A stretch of DNA of 64,000 bases, from NCBI RefSeq assembly GCF_001895925.1, contig NZ_MPPI01000005.1, positions 38,188 through 102,187 on the forward strand, given 5' to 3'. The translations under genes and the position numbers were made by a program. The notes under the pieces are model-generated. The model had not been told where the DNA came from. It was given only the letters and a program-made list of their open reading frames with translations, and made no database searches. Origin of the DNA: Phormidesmis priestleyi ULC007 (lineage in GTDB: Bacteria; Cyanobacteriota; Cyanobacteriia; Leptolyngbyales; Leptolyngbyaceae). Below, piece after piece: positions 18,235-26,375 of this stretch. How positions within the stretch are numbered: the stretch's first letter is position 1; every line of letters begins with the position of its first letter.

Positions 18235-21200
18235 TTATAGAACTGCGATCGCGCCTGCAATCGCGGAGGCCGCCGCAGAAATGATGGCGGTGCCAAATAA
18301 CCACCAGGCGGCTGATTCGGCTGATTTACGGGTTTCTTCTGCCTGTTTTTTCGCCTGCCGCTTGACCGCTTCTAGGCGACGCTGGGCCTCTTCTTGAACG
18401 CGCTCTGCTCGTTGCAAAACGGTGTTTCGTGCGCCTTCGATTTGGTCGATGACGCGGTTAGCATCGGTTTCTGAGATGTCTTCACGAGAGCTAAGAAGGG
18501 CAACCAGCGTTTCACGATTAAAGCTGCCGAGCCGATCGCGCATGGCATCAAATCCAGCTTGGGGGTCGTGGAACATTGTCCGCACGTCTTGACGAATGCC
18601 TTCATAGTTGAGTTCGGGGCGATCGAGGGAATTCAGATAGTCCCGAATTCTCGCAAAGATGCCGTCAACTACAGACTGAAGGCGGTCTTGAATGCCCTGG
18701 ATTTGCGCCATAAACTGCTCACGCACCGAGAGAACTTGATCGACGACGCGATTAGCTTCTTCTTCGGTCATGTCTTGACGCTGGGATAGGAGCGCGACGA
18801 TCGTCGGGCGATCGATTTCGGCAACGCGAGTTCCGAGGTTACTCAATCCCAATCGGGGGTCACGCAGCAGGATGTGCAAATCGTGCTTAATGCCATCGGG
18901 GTTGAGGGCAGCCTTGTGAGTGTTGCGGAGATAGCCTTCTAAAGCTGATTCAAAGTTCATAACTCGCTGCTGAGTCCGGGTTGCCAGACGACGAGGCGCA
19001 CGAGCAATGCTGCGAAGCGACGATTGAACTTGATCGATCACCTGGTTGACTTGCTCTTCGCTCAGATCTTGGCGCTGGCTAAGAAGTTTAACCAGGGTTT
19101 CACGATCGACCTGAGAGAGCCGCGTCCCCAGTGCGTAGGCTCCTGCTTTGGGGTCGTGCAGCAGCGTATTTAAATCGCGCTTAATGCCGTCGGGGTCGAG
19201 TTCCTTCAGGTTGGTGTTTTTCAAATAGTCTGAGATTTTGACCGTGACTTGATCCACTTGCTCTTTTGCTTTTCCGGCAGCAATTTGAGGCGAATGGAGA
19301 ATGTTGTGCCGCACGTCTTCAAGCTGACTGATCACCCGATCGGCTTCTTCGGCAGTCATGTCTTTACGTTGGGCAAGCAACTGCACGAGGGTGTCTCGAT
19401 CGAACTGACTGAGCCGACCGCGCAACGCTGATGCTCCTGCTTGCGGATCGTCTAACAGAAGTTTGAAATCGCGCTTGATGCCGTCAGGGTTGAGTTCATC
19501 TTTGTTAGTGTTTTGCAGATAAGACTCGACTCTAATTCGCAATGCGTCGGCTTCAGATTTGACGCGCTCTTGAGCCGTCTTTGCGGTATTGAGGGTGCGA
19601 TCGCGCACACTTTCGACCTGTCCAACGATGCGCTCGGCTTCTTCTTGCGATATATCTGAGCGTTGTGCCAACAATTGCACGATCGTGTCTCGATCGAACT
19701 GACTCAAACGGCTGCTTAATGCATCGTAACCCGCTTCGGGGTCTTGCAGGATTAGGGAGAGATCTCGCTCGATGCCGTCAGGATTGAGTTCGGCTTTATC
19801 AGTTGAGCGTAAATAATTCTCAAGGCGACCCCGCAGATCTTGAGACTGACCTTGTTCGTCAGAGGCTTGCACCGTTCCTAAAATGGCAGTGCGAATCGTT
19901 TCTAGCTGATCAGCGACCTCTGCAACTCTGGCAACAGAAAGGTCGCCTCGTTGAGTTAGCAGATTTACAAAGTCAGTCCGGTTTAACTGCTCTAGCTGAC
20001 GACGCACGATCGCGGGGTTGGCTTCGGGATCGTAGAGAACGTCTCTAAATTCGGTTTCTAAGGTTTCTCGATTCAGGTGCCAAGAGTAGGCGTTGAGTAG
20101 ATAATTTTCGACATCTGCTTTGATCGGGCTAAAGCCTGGAGCCTTTTCAGCCACCTGACTTCCGACCTGTTGAGCGCCCTGAGTCACTTTATCTTTTGCG
20201 GTCTGAAGTTGTCCTAAAATCTTCTCGACATCTAGATCCGCGAGGTCGGTGCGTCCCATCACAGTGCCCATCAGGGTGGCAAACTGCATCGCCCGATCGA
20301 CCATACTCAGTTGCTCTTTAGGCGGCTGACTCGTTGCAGCTAGTCCAGACTGCTGAGGATTTTCCAACATTTGCCCCTGTCGGCGGACTTCTTCGGTCAG
20401 TCGATCGAGCTTGGCGTTTAGCTCGTTGGTGTTGACTGAACCCGATTGGACAGTTTTTAAATACTCCATCATTTCTGCGGTGGGATCTTTGCGCTGAAAC
20501 TGACCGAGTGTTTTTTGCCAAACCGACTCTAACTGATCGACTAATCGATTTGCGTCTTGCTTAGATAAGTCAGTGCGGCTGCTAATCAGATTTAAGAATG
20601 TGTTGCGATCGATGTGCCGCAACCGCTCCATGACTTCAGTCGGAGACGTGCTTCCGGCGATTGACTGCAATTCTGGGTCGTTGACAAGTTTCTCAAACTC
20701 TCCTCGAATCCGAGACACATCTAACTGAGGCGGACGAATTTTTTCGAGATAGTCTTCGATCGAGTCGCGAACGTGGATCGGATCAACTGCGTTCCCCAAC
20801 TCTCGCCGAACTGCTGCCGCCGCCGCTTCTGCGGTAGAAACGACTTGCTGATTGATCGCTTTAGCGCCAACTGCTGCTGTTGCTGTGCCCAAAATTGCCT
20901 GAAACCCAGAGGTAGCGCTGTTCACCAATGAGCCAATCAGAGAACCAACTGTGGTTGAGCTAAACCACACCAAAAGGACGAAGTAAGCGCCCCAAATTAC
21001 CAGACCTACGATCGCACCCAAAACTGCACTGCTCAACAAACTCAGCTTCACTGCCAGCAGACAGGCAACAAATAGAGCAATGCTAACGGTAATGAGTGTC
21101 CATAAGCCAACCGCAAATTCAATTTTACGAATGGTTCCACCTACGCTGCCTGATTCAGGATTGTGATCCTGATCAGAGTCAGAAGAACGCCCTAAATATG

Positions 21201-21405
21201 AAATACCTGCCGCAACGGACAAGTTTGTTAACAGAATCTGAAATGCAAACGCTAATACAAGTCCTGAAATTAGAGCTACAAAAAATCTTGGACCTGAAAA
21301 TACTAATGCTGCCTGTTCGGGAGTGTTAACCCCCGGATCGACGGGAATCTGCATCAGCCAGGGGATCTGACTGAGTTCCCAAGTAATTTTTGAAAGTTGA
21401 AACAT
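18235..21405 (-). CDS. Large membrane protein with seven about 85-100-residue repeats
   Basis: 1,056 residues from ATG 21405, chosen over an upstream in-frame start because GAGAGGAAA precedes it. The N-terminal about 180 residues hold four to five hydrophobic segments (for example FFVALISGLVLAFAFQILL and LLSSAVLGAIVGLVIWGAYF). The rest is mostly soluble and built of seven related units. Each unit reads roughly YLxNTxKxELNPDGIKRDL, then LLxDPxAGxxALxxRLSQ and FDRxTLVQLLAQRxDxxxEE. A final hydrophobic segment (AAWWLFGTAIISAAASAIA) is at the C-terminus. I do not recognise a named domain in the repeats; they are helical and acidic-basic alternating. Transcribed alone. A scaffold or envelope role is conceivable but unsupported. 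Confidence 0.85.
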   Translation of the reverse strand: MFQLSKITWELSQIPWLMQIPVDPGVNTPEQAALVFSGPRFFVALISGLVLAFAFQILLTNLSVAAGISYLGRSSDSDQDHNPESGSVGGTIRKIEFAVGLWTLITVSIALFVACLLAVKLSLLSSAVLGAIVGLVIWGAYFVLLVWFSSTTVGSLIGSLVNSATSGFQAILGTATAAVGAKAINQQVVSTAEAAAAAVRRELGNAVDPIHVRDSIEDYLEKIRPPQLDVSRIRGEFEKLVNDPELQSIAGSTSPTEVMERLRHIDRNTFLNLISSRTDLSKQDANRLVDQLESVWQKTLGQFQRKDPTAEMMEYLKTVQSGSVNTNELNAKLDRLTEEVRRQGQMLENPQQSGLAATSQPPKEQLSMVDRAMQFATLMGTVMGRTDLADLDVEKILGQLQTAKDKVTQGAQQVGSQVAEKAPGFSPIKADVENYLLNAYSWHLNRETLETEFRDVLYDPEANPAIVRRQLEQLNRTDFVNLLTQRGDLSVARVAEVADQLETIRTAILGTVQASDEQGQSQDLRGRLENYLRSTDKAELNPDGIERDLSLILQDPEAGYDALSSRLSQFDRDTIVQLLAQRSDISQEEAERIVGQVESVRDRTLNTAKTAQERVKSEADALRIRVESYLQNTNKDELNPDGIKRDFKLLLDDPQAGASALRGRLSQFDRDTLVQLLAQRKDMTAEEADRVISQLEDVRHNILHSPQIAAGKAKEQVDQVTVKISDYLKNTNLKELDPDGIKRDLNTLLHDPKAGAYALGTRLSQVDRETLVKLLSQRQDLSEEQVNQVIDQVQSSLRSIARAPRRLATRTQQRVMNFESALEGYLRNTHKAALNPDGIKHDLHILLRDPRLGLSNLGTRVAEIDRPTIVALLSQRQDMTEEEANRVVDQVLSVREQFMAQIQGIQDRLQSVVDGIFARIRDYLNSLDRPELNYEGIRQDVRTMFHDPQAGFDAMRDRLGSFNRETLVALLSSREDISETDANRVIDQIEGARNTVLQRAERVQEEAQRRLEAVKRQAKKQAEETRKSAESAAWWLFGTAIISAAASAIAGAIAVL

Positions 21406-21682
21406 AGGAATTTCCTCTCCATTACCAAACCCGCGCAACTGAGCAATTGCGCCAGCCAAGCTCTGTAATTGTGTAGAACAACGCTTGCTGTCAGGATGAC
21501 TGACTTAAAAGGGTTTCAGCATCCTCCACAAGTCGGAGAAAGATATGCCCGCAGGAGTAGGGGCTACAGATATTGTGAGCGAAATTGCTCGACGACGCGA
21601 TCGAGAGGCTTCAAATAGTCGATAGCATGATCCGGCGGAGGTTAACTGAGATTTTGCACCAGCCTCTTCACTGCGATTGTGT

Positions 21683-21811
21683 CCCGCCCGTGAATGGAAT
21701 TCCGGGCTAGCCTTGCGAAGTCCGTTGAAACGGACTGAATACCTCAAATCCTCTTGCAGTCCCTTCAGTGGACTTCGCACCGTTAGACCGTGATTGAAAA
21801 TCACGGGCGGG
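21683..21811. repeat. Dispersed hairpin repeat, family 2, copy 1 (129 bp)
   Basis: Starts CCCGCCCGTGA and ends TCACGGGCGGG. Inner arms include GAAGTCCGTTGAAACGGACT and CAGTCCCTTCAGTGGACTT. Closely resembles the unit at 22134-22265. No coding capacity. Lies in the gene-poor stretch 21406-22505. Confidence 0.75.
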
Positions 21812-21957
21812 TCTGAGCTAAAAACGACTCGATCGAACGGGGCTGATTGAGTGGGTGCAAGGTCTCAGCTAATGAAGAAAATTCCGTGAATTCGGTCTGG
21901 AAAGGCAGCCAGCATTATTTTGGCGGCAACTAGGTTGAGGTGTTCGCTGGTCTGTTT

Positions 21958-21996
21958 GGGGATGAGGAGGCGATCGTTTGCATGAGTCCCTCGCTG
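21958..21996. repeat. 39-bp direct repeat, copy 1
   Basis: An exact 39-bp match to 23076-23114 (begins GGGGATGAGGAGGCGATCG, ends GTCCCTCGCTG). Around this copy, the minus strand shows a fragment reading ANDRLLIPKQTSEHLNL and VAAKIMLAAFPDRIHGIFF with no start codon. It may be the decayed end of a gene that was duplicated. Confidence 0.6.
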
Positions 21997-22133
21997 GATA
22001 TCTGACGTTGTAGGGCGGATTGGCAGCGGCAATCAGTATGGCTTCTAACTGTGATGATAGCGTTTGGAGTTGATGAAATTGAGCTGAGAAGATGTTTGAA
22101 CAGTATAAGAAGTTCCTTCGCTCTCGATGCTGT

Positions 22134-22265
22134 CCCGCCCGTGACTGAAAGTCCGGGCTAACGGTGCGAAGTCCACTGAAGGGACTAAGACAGTCTATTT
22201 GAGGCTCTTTCAGTCCCTTTAGTGGACTTTATCGGGTTAGCCCCGACTTTCAGTCGAGGGGCGGG
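22134..22265. repeat. Dispersed hairpin repeat, family 2, copy 2 (132 bp)
   Basis: CCCGCCCGTGACTGAAAGTC at the left and CGACTTTCAGTCGAGGGGCG at the right, with inner GAAGTCCACTGAAGGGACT and AGTCCCTTTAGTGGACTT. Same organisation as 21683-21811. In both copies the preceding bases are TGT. Confidence 0.75.
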
Positions 22266-22329
22266 TGAATGCAATGAACGACACGTTTCAAACACGCTCT
22301 AACCTTGGATGATTTGCCAGTTGGGTTTC

Positions 22330-22455
22330 TCATGCGTCCCAGACGTGCTTGCGGCAGACTTCGTAGGCTTCGACGGCGGCGGGATTGTGGGGGTCGTTGA
22401 GGCTGGGATGGTGACGGAAGCGATTACCCCTTGGGAAACTGCGTAGCAACCGCAG
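22330..22455 (-). pseudogene. C-terminal gene fragment (RFRHHPSLNDPHNP...)
   Basis: A minus-strand frame reads FPRGNRFRHHPSLNDPHNPA and AVEAYEVCRKHVWDA before TGA at 22330-22332. It has no start and is closed upstream by TGA. Codon use looks coding, so it is probably the tail of a deleted or frameshifted gene lying downstream of the two small genes at 22506-23049. Family not recognised. Confidence 0.4.
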
Positions 22456-22505
22456 TCAACCCTGAACAGGTGCTTAAACACAATCTGGCTTGCAGCGAGG
22501 TGGGG

Positions 22506-22754
22506 TTAGGCAACTTTTTCGGCTTTGAGCTGTCCTTCAACTCGCTCGTATTCATCTTCGAGGAGCCAGAGTTTTGCGGCTTGGTAGGAAGATCCGGTAA
22601 AGACAACTTGATAGTTTTGTGCTGGATCGTAGATGCTACAGTTCTCCTGTTCGTCGCAGAGCAGGATCAGAACGTAGGGGGGAGAGGCGGTTGGATCGAC
22701 CCAGAGTTCTGTGAAGTCCCAGTTATCGGCTAGGGCGAGTGCGGGGGATAACAT
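22506..22754 (-). CDS. Small hypothetical protein (82 aa)
   Basis: Starts at ATG 22754 with GGAGAC nine bases before it, inside the end of the upstream gene (32-bp overlap), so it is co-translated with it. The sequence is acidic and Trp/Tyr-rich (NWDFTELWVD, YVLILLCDEQE, NYQVVFTGSSYQAAKLWL) and ends EGQLKAEKVA. I do not recognise it. The tight coupling with the 108-residue protein suggests that the two act together. Confidence 0.65.
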   Translation of the reverse strand: MLSPALALADNWDFTELWVDPTASPPYVLILLCDEQENCSIYDPAQNYQVVFTGSSYQAAKLWLLEDEYERVEGQLKAEKVA

Positions 22755-23049
22755 GATATTTGTCTCCTTTGATCTTCATTTCTCCATAATAGAGCAGGGT
22801 TTGGTTGCCGTCTGCGTCGAGTCGATAGCCAATGGGTTCTGCAAAGTAGAGTCCGTAGCGATCGTGTCCCCGCAGGGTTCCTGTAAATTCGCCGTTCTGT
22901 AAAATGGCTGTGGCGACGGTTTTGAGTGTGGCGCGATCGTGGAAGAGATGGACGCTGCCTTCTTGCTCTAGGAGCTTTTGCATTTGTGGGGTGTTGGGCA
23001 GGTGTTTGGCAAGGTGTCTTGTGTCGAGAGTCAGGTCACGATCGATCAT
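22723..23049 (-). CDS. Small conserved protein, DUF6972-like
   Basis: 108 residues: LDTRHLAKHLPNTPQMQKLL, then LKTVATAILQNGEFTGTLRG, HDRYGLYFAEPIGYRLDADG and a C-terminal GDKYHVIPRTRPSR. From memory this matches a small cyanobacterial family (DUF6972) whose members keep the H-x-R-Y-G, EPIGYR and KYHVIPRTRPS motifs. Such proteins often occur next to a small partner, as here. Function unknown; a toxin- or effector-type role is only a guess. Confidence 0.65.
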   Translation of the reverse strand: MIDRDLTLDTRHLAKHLPNTPQMQKLLEQEGSVHLFHDRATLKTVATAILQNGEFTGTLRGHDRYGLYFAEPIGYRLDADGNQTLLYYGEMKIKGDKYHVIPRTRPSR

Positions 23050-23075
23050 GCTGTTGTTTCATCTCTGTTTTGCCT

Positions 23076-23114
23076 GGGGATGAGGAGGCGATCGTTTGCA
23101 TGAGTCCCTCGCTG
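23076..23114. repeat. 39-bp direct repeat, copy 2
   Basis: An exact copy of 21958-21996, here just upstream of the 108-residue gene and downstream of the Roco gene. It may mark a duplication or excision boundary around the two small genes. Confidence 0.6.
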
Positions 23115-23155
23115 AGACGATGAGTTTGGTCTAATGGTAACGATTGAGAGATTCA

Positions 23156-25435
23156 TTATTTTTTCTCATCGGATTTGGGAGGCAGCTTACGATCGTGGTT
23201 CTCTTCTGGGTCGTGGTCTTTGAGGAAGGGGACAGCTTTCCAGAAGCCATCCAAGGTTTCTTGAAAGGTGCTGTTGTCGATGATGCCTGTGGTTCTTAGG
23301 ATGAAGATGCCGATTCCACCGAAAGCGATTAGAACTGCCATCATGGTCACAACCAGATTTAATCCGGGGACGTAATGGGCGATCGCTGCAAAGATTGCGG
23401 CGACGACTCCTAGAACGACGAGCATTACGACACTTGTTTTGACTAAGCCGGGACGCTGGTGAGGTTTAGGTAGAGGGCGGAGGGGTTGATCGCTGCGGGT
23501 TCTTTCACTGCGATCGAGGCGATCGTTGAGGTTATTTTGGCGATTTGCTTGGGATTCCACGCCTTCGAGGAGGTCGCGAAGATTGTAGGTTCCTTTGAGG
23601 CGGGGGAGGGAGGCTTCTACGGTGCCTTCGTGTTCAAGTTTGCAGAGGTAATTGTAATCGACGGGGACTTCTCGTTTGGTGGGTTTGCCGTTGACAATTT
23701 CTCGAATGACTAGGAATTCTTGGACGGCTAGGTTGGTGTGGAGTTTGGTGAAGTCGGCGCGGATCAGGTTGAGTAGAGAACTGGTGCGGGAGCCTTGGAC
23801 TTTGATGCTGATGATGTTGTCTTCTTCGTCTGCGCGGACGAGGGCTTTGCTGTTGTCACGGGTGAGGACGGCTCCGCTACGCCAGCGCATGGTTTTGTAG
23901 ATGAGGGTGTGGTTGCGGACGATGAAGCGGGAGATGATGATGCTGGGGAGGATGTCGTAGTGATATTGGAAGTGGAGCGGGGCGGTTTCGTAGGTGTCTA
24001 CGTCGGGTTCGTCGATCGGTAAGAGGTCAGAGATGAGGTAACGATCGCCGCTGTAGCCGTCGAGGGGAAAGCAGAGTTCAAACTTCTCCATTAGTTGCAT
24101 GAGGAAGGGGCGTTTGTTTTGGGGATAGCGATCGGGTTGTTTGAGGATGGTGCTGAGGTCGGGGAGGGCAAGGATACCTTTTTTGTTGACCATGAGGTCA
24201 TGGTTGTTGAGGATGTCGTATACGCCGCTTGTGACCCATTCGGGGTTGAGGACGTTGGTTTCGCTGAGGCGGGGGTCGTTGCGGTAGTTGAGGACAATGC
24301 CAAGGTCGTGGAGGACTTCGACGAGGATTTCTTGGTCTTGAGGGGTATCGATTTCGGCGTGGGTGCAGAGGGTTTGGTATCTTTCGTAAGAAATGAAGTC
24401 GTAGCTGGTTCGCATTTGTTCGAGTTGGGTTTTGATGTCGAACCAGGCTTGGGGGAAGAGATCGCGGATGTGGGGGATTTGGTCGATTTGGTTGGCGATT
24501 GCTTGCCAGAGTTTGTCGATGCCGTCGCCTGTTTTGCAGGAGGTGGAGAGGACTTGTTTAATTTGGGGGTATTTCTTTTTGAGGGTGCGGGCTTTGAGTT
24601 CTAGGGGGTGTTCGTCTGAGCAGTTGCCGACGATGATCACGGGGGAGTTGCCGCCGTATGTTTCGATGAGCTTGAGCCAATATTCGACGCGGTTTTGCGG
24701 TTCGTTTTTGCGGTTGTCAAGGACGAGGAGATAGAGGCTGCGTTTGGTGAGGAAGAATTGGTGGGTGCTGTGCATGACGCGCTGCCCGCCAAAGTCCCAG
24801 AGATTAAGCTGGATGGTTTGGTCGCTGTTGGGCAGTCGCCAGGGTTGGATGTTGATGCCGGGAGTTTTGGGTTCGTTGGGGTTGAAGGTGTCTTGGGTGA
24901 GCCGTTTGAGGAGGGAGGTTTTGCCGACATCACCTTCGCCGATGAGGAGGATTTTTAATTCATTTAATGGGCGATTAAAGACAGATTTGAGGTAGGCGAA
25001 AATTGCCTGCGGCTCACCGTCTTCCCCTTCATGTTCACCCCAACCCTTACGAACAATTTCAGGCGGCACATTCTGAATGGGGTTATCTTCCAAGGCAAGG
25101 CTTTTGAGATTAGTCAGTTGAGTGATCGCGTCCGGGATAACAGTAATTTGGTTGTCCCGGAGATTAAGCCCTTTGAGATTGGTCAATTGAGTGATCGCGT
25201 CCGGGATAATGGTGATTTGGTTGTCCCGGAGGTCAAGCTGTGTGAGATTGGTCAGTTGAGTGATCGCGTCCGGGATAACAGTGATTTGGTTGTGATAGAG
25301 GTTAAGCGCTTTCAACTGGGTCAATCGCCCGATCTCTAGCGGTACCTCCGTGAGTTTCTGCCCCGACAGGTCAAGCACTTTCAAGTTTTCGGTGTAGGCA
25401 CGATCGATAAGTTCAAGAACAGAGGAAGGAGTCAT
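23156..25435 (-). CDS. Roco protein: leucine-rich repeats, Roc GTPase, COR, C-terminal membrane anchor
   Basis: 759 residues. LRR array at about 20-125 (units of 23 residues, LTNLxxLxLRDNQITVIPDA). Roc GTPase at 160-320: G1 GEGDVGKTS (166-174), G3 DFGGQ (214-218), and NCSD (271-274) in place of the usual NKxD. A COR-type region follows to about 620. Two membrane helices lie at about 667-688 and 692-713, then a charged tail. Roco proteins are GTP-regulated dimers; bacterial members have no settled role. The first three or four LRR units are nearly identical at DNA level (69-bp period, about 25106-25312), implying recent expansion. Not in an obvious operon. Confidence 0.9.
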   Translation of the reverse strand: MTPSSVLELIDRAYTENLKVLDLSGQKLTEVPLEIGRLTQLKALNLYHNQITVIPDAITQLTNLTQLDLRDNQITIIPDAITQLTNLKGLNLRDNQITVIPDAITQLTNLKSLALEDNPIQNVPPEIVRKGWGEHEGEDGEPQAIFAYLKSVFNRPLNELKILLIGEGDVGKTSLLKRLTQDTFNPNEPKTPGINIQPWRLPNSDQTIQLNLWDFGGQRVMHSTHQFFLTKRSLYLLVLDNRKNEPQNRVEYWLKLIETYGGNSPVIIVGNCSDEHPLELKARTLKKKYPQIKQVLSTSCKTGDGIDKLWQAIANQIDQIPHIRDLFPQAWFDIKTQLEQMRTSYDFISYERYQTLCTHAEIDTPQDQEILVEVLHDLGIVLNYRNDPRLSETNVLNPEWVTSGVYDILNNHDLMVNKKGILALPDLSTILKQPDRYPQNKRPFLMQLMEKFELCFPLDGYSGDRYLISDLLPIDEPDVDTYETAPLHFQYHYDILPSIIISRFIVRNHTLIYKTMRWRSGAVLTRDNSKALVRADEEDNIISIKVQGSRTSSLLNLIRADFTKLHTNLAVQEFLVIREIVNGKPTKREVPVDYNYLCKLEHEGTVEASLPRLKGTYNLRDLLEGVESQANRQNNLNDRLDRSERTRSDQPLRPLPKPHQRPGLVKTSVVMLVVLGVVAAIFAAIAHYVPGLNLVVTMMAVLIAFGGIGIFILRTTGIIDNSTFQETLDGFWKAVPFLKDHDPEENHDRKLPPKSDEKK

Positions 25436-25517
25436 AAGACGTGAGAATGAGGGATTGAGAAGTCAGAAGGATGTTTCTAGTTTGACAAAGAGATTCGAGA
25501 AGTAGACGAGTGGCATC

Positions 25518-25670
25518 CTATCCATTTGGCTTGTCGCCGTATCCGTTCAGGTTGTTGTCATGATCGCTAAGCCGTTCTTCGTGAAAACCGCAACCTTCGC
25601 CACAAACATTCCGACATTCACCACAAACGTTACAACCTTCGTCACAAACACCGCAATTTTCTGAGTAAAA
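25518..25670 (-). other. Cysteine-rich minus-strand frame, no start codon
   Basis: The frame between TAG (25671-25673) and the TAG at 25518-25520 reads SENCGVCDEGCNVCGECRNV and CGEGCGFHEERL, then LSDHDNNLNGYGDKPNG. Eight cysteines fall in a C-x2-C / C-x3-C pattern produced by a degenerate repeat of the type ACAAACNNTNCGNCNTTC. Upstream another frame contains KDCVVCEEFGD, so a frameshifted Cys-rich gene is possible. Chance translation of a repeat is the alternative. The remaining part of 25436-25825 shows only the upstream region of the next gene. Confidence 0.3.
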
Positions 25671-25825
25671 CTACTCGCCGTCGCGACATCACTACGGAAA
25701 ACCATGAGACGCGATCGCCAAACTCTTCACAAACAACACAATCTTTGCGCGAATCACTCAACCAGTTTTCTAGCAACCAAAGACAAACTAGAACAGTACA
25801 GAATCCTAGAAAGGAACCATCTACT

Positions 25826-26218
25826 ATGCCACGCGCACAGCGAACCTCTCGCATTCTCGACAAAGGGCAACTGCGGATCTTGAAGCTCAAAGCCATCGAT
25901 CCTCAGCTTAACTTTGGCAACGATCGCAACCTTTCGACCCTTGCCACGCAAATCGATCAGCTAAACGCCAAATTAAACGACTACAACGACACCATCGCCA
26001 CCCTCGACATCGCCAAACAAGAGATCGACCAGATGGAACGCGACCTGGGCGACCTGCTCGACCAACTACTCAACGGCGTAAGCGGCAAATATGGCAACGA
26101 CAGCCGCGAATATGAGATGGCAGGCGGAACCCGCAAGAGCGATCGCGTTCGCAAAAGTGCCCAAAGCCGAACCAAAAACGGCGGTGTCAAACTCGCGACT
26201 GTGGGAAGCACCCAATAG
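25826..26218 (+). CDS. Conserved small coiled-coil protein
   Basis: 130 residues from ATG 25826 (AAGGAA precedes it); an earlier in-frame ATG at 25745 lacks such a site. It begins MPRAQRTSRILDKGQLRI, carries a long helical region (about 35-85) and ends with the conserved-looking SGKYGNDSREYEMAGGTRKS and a basic tail. From memory, proteins sharing the GKxSxEYEMAGGxRKS ending occur in cyanobacteria and other bacteria, with unknown function. No partner gene adjacent. Confidence 0.7.
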   Translation: MPRAQRTSRILDKGQLRILKLKAIDPQLNFGNDRNLSTLATQIDQLNAKLNDYNDTIATLDIAKQEIDQMERDLGDLLDQLLNGVSGKYGNDSREYEMAGGTRKSDRVRKSAQSRTKNGGVKLATVGSTQ

Positions 26219-26224
26219 TTTGCC

Positions 26225-26366
26225 AAACCCTCGGAGGTTCAAGTCACCAGTGGTCACGATGCTTGTCAAAACCTCGGAGGTTTAAGCCACCCTTGGGCAG
26301 ATGCTTGACTCCTAAGTAAAACCTCCGAGGTTTGCGCCAGCCTCCTAACCTCCGAGATTTGCGCCA
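26225..26366. repeat. Cluster of four AACCTCGGAGGTT-type palindromes
   Basis: Four near-palindromic 13-15-bp units between convergent genes. Two read AACCYCGGAGGTTYAAGYCAC (26226, 26269) and two read AACCTCCGAGRTTTGCGCCAG (26319, 26347), i.e. opposite centre base. Each could form a short cruciform. Together they may act as a bidirectional 3' end for the small coiled-coil gene and murF. Confidence 0.7.
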
Positions 26367-26375
26367 GATTTCAGC

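Noticed and set aside
21505..21804. Minus-strand frame of 99 codons across the family 2 repeat
   Set aside because: It reads through the hairpin repeat and its length depends on that non-coding unit.
24095..24604. Long plus-strand frame inside the Roco gene
   Set aside because: Val/Glu/Gly-biased translation of the opposite strand of a clear multi-domain gene.
25106..25312. Regular about 69-bp repeats that resemble a CRISPR array at first sight
   Set aside because: They are in frame with the Roco protein and encode 23-residue leucine-rich repeats; there are no unique spacers.
26225..26366. Repeated palindromes as a possible CRISPR array
   Set aside because: Only four units, two orientations, irregular spacing of 28-50 bp and no cas genes nearby.
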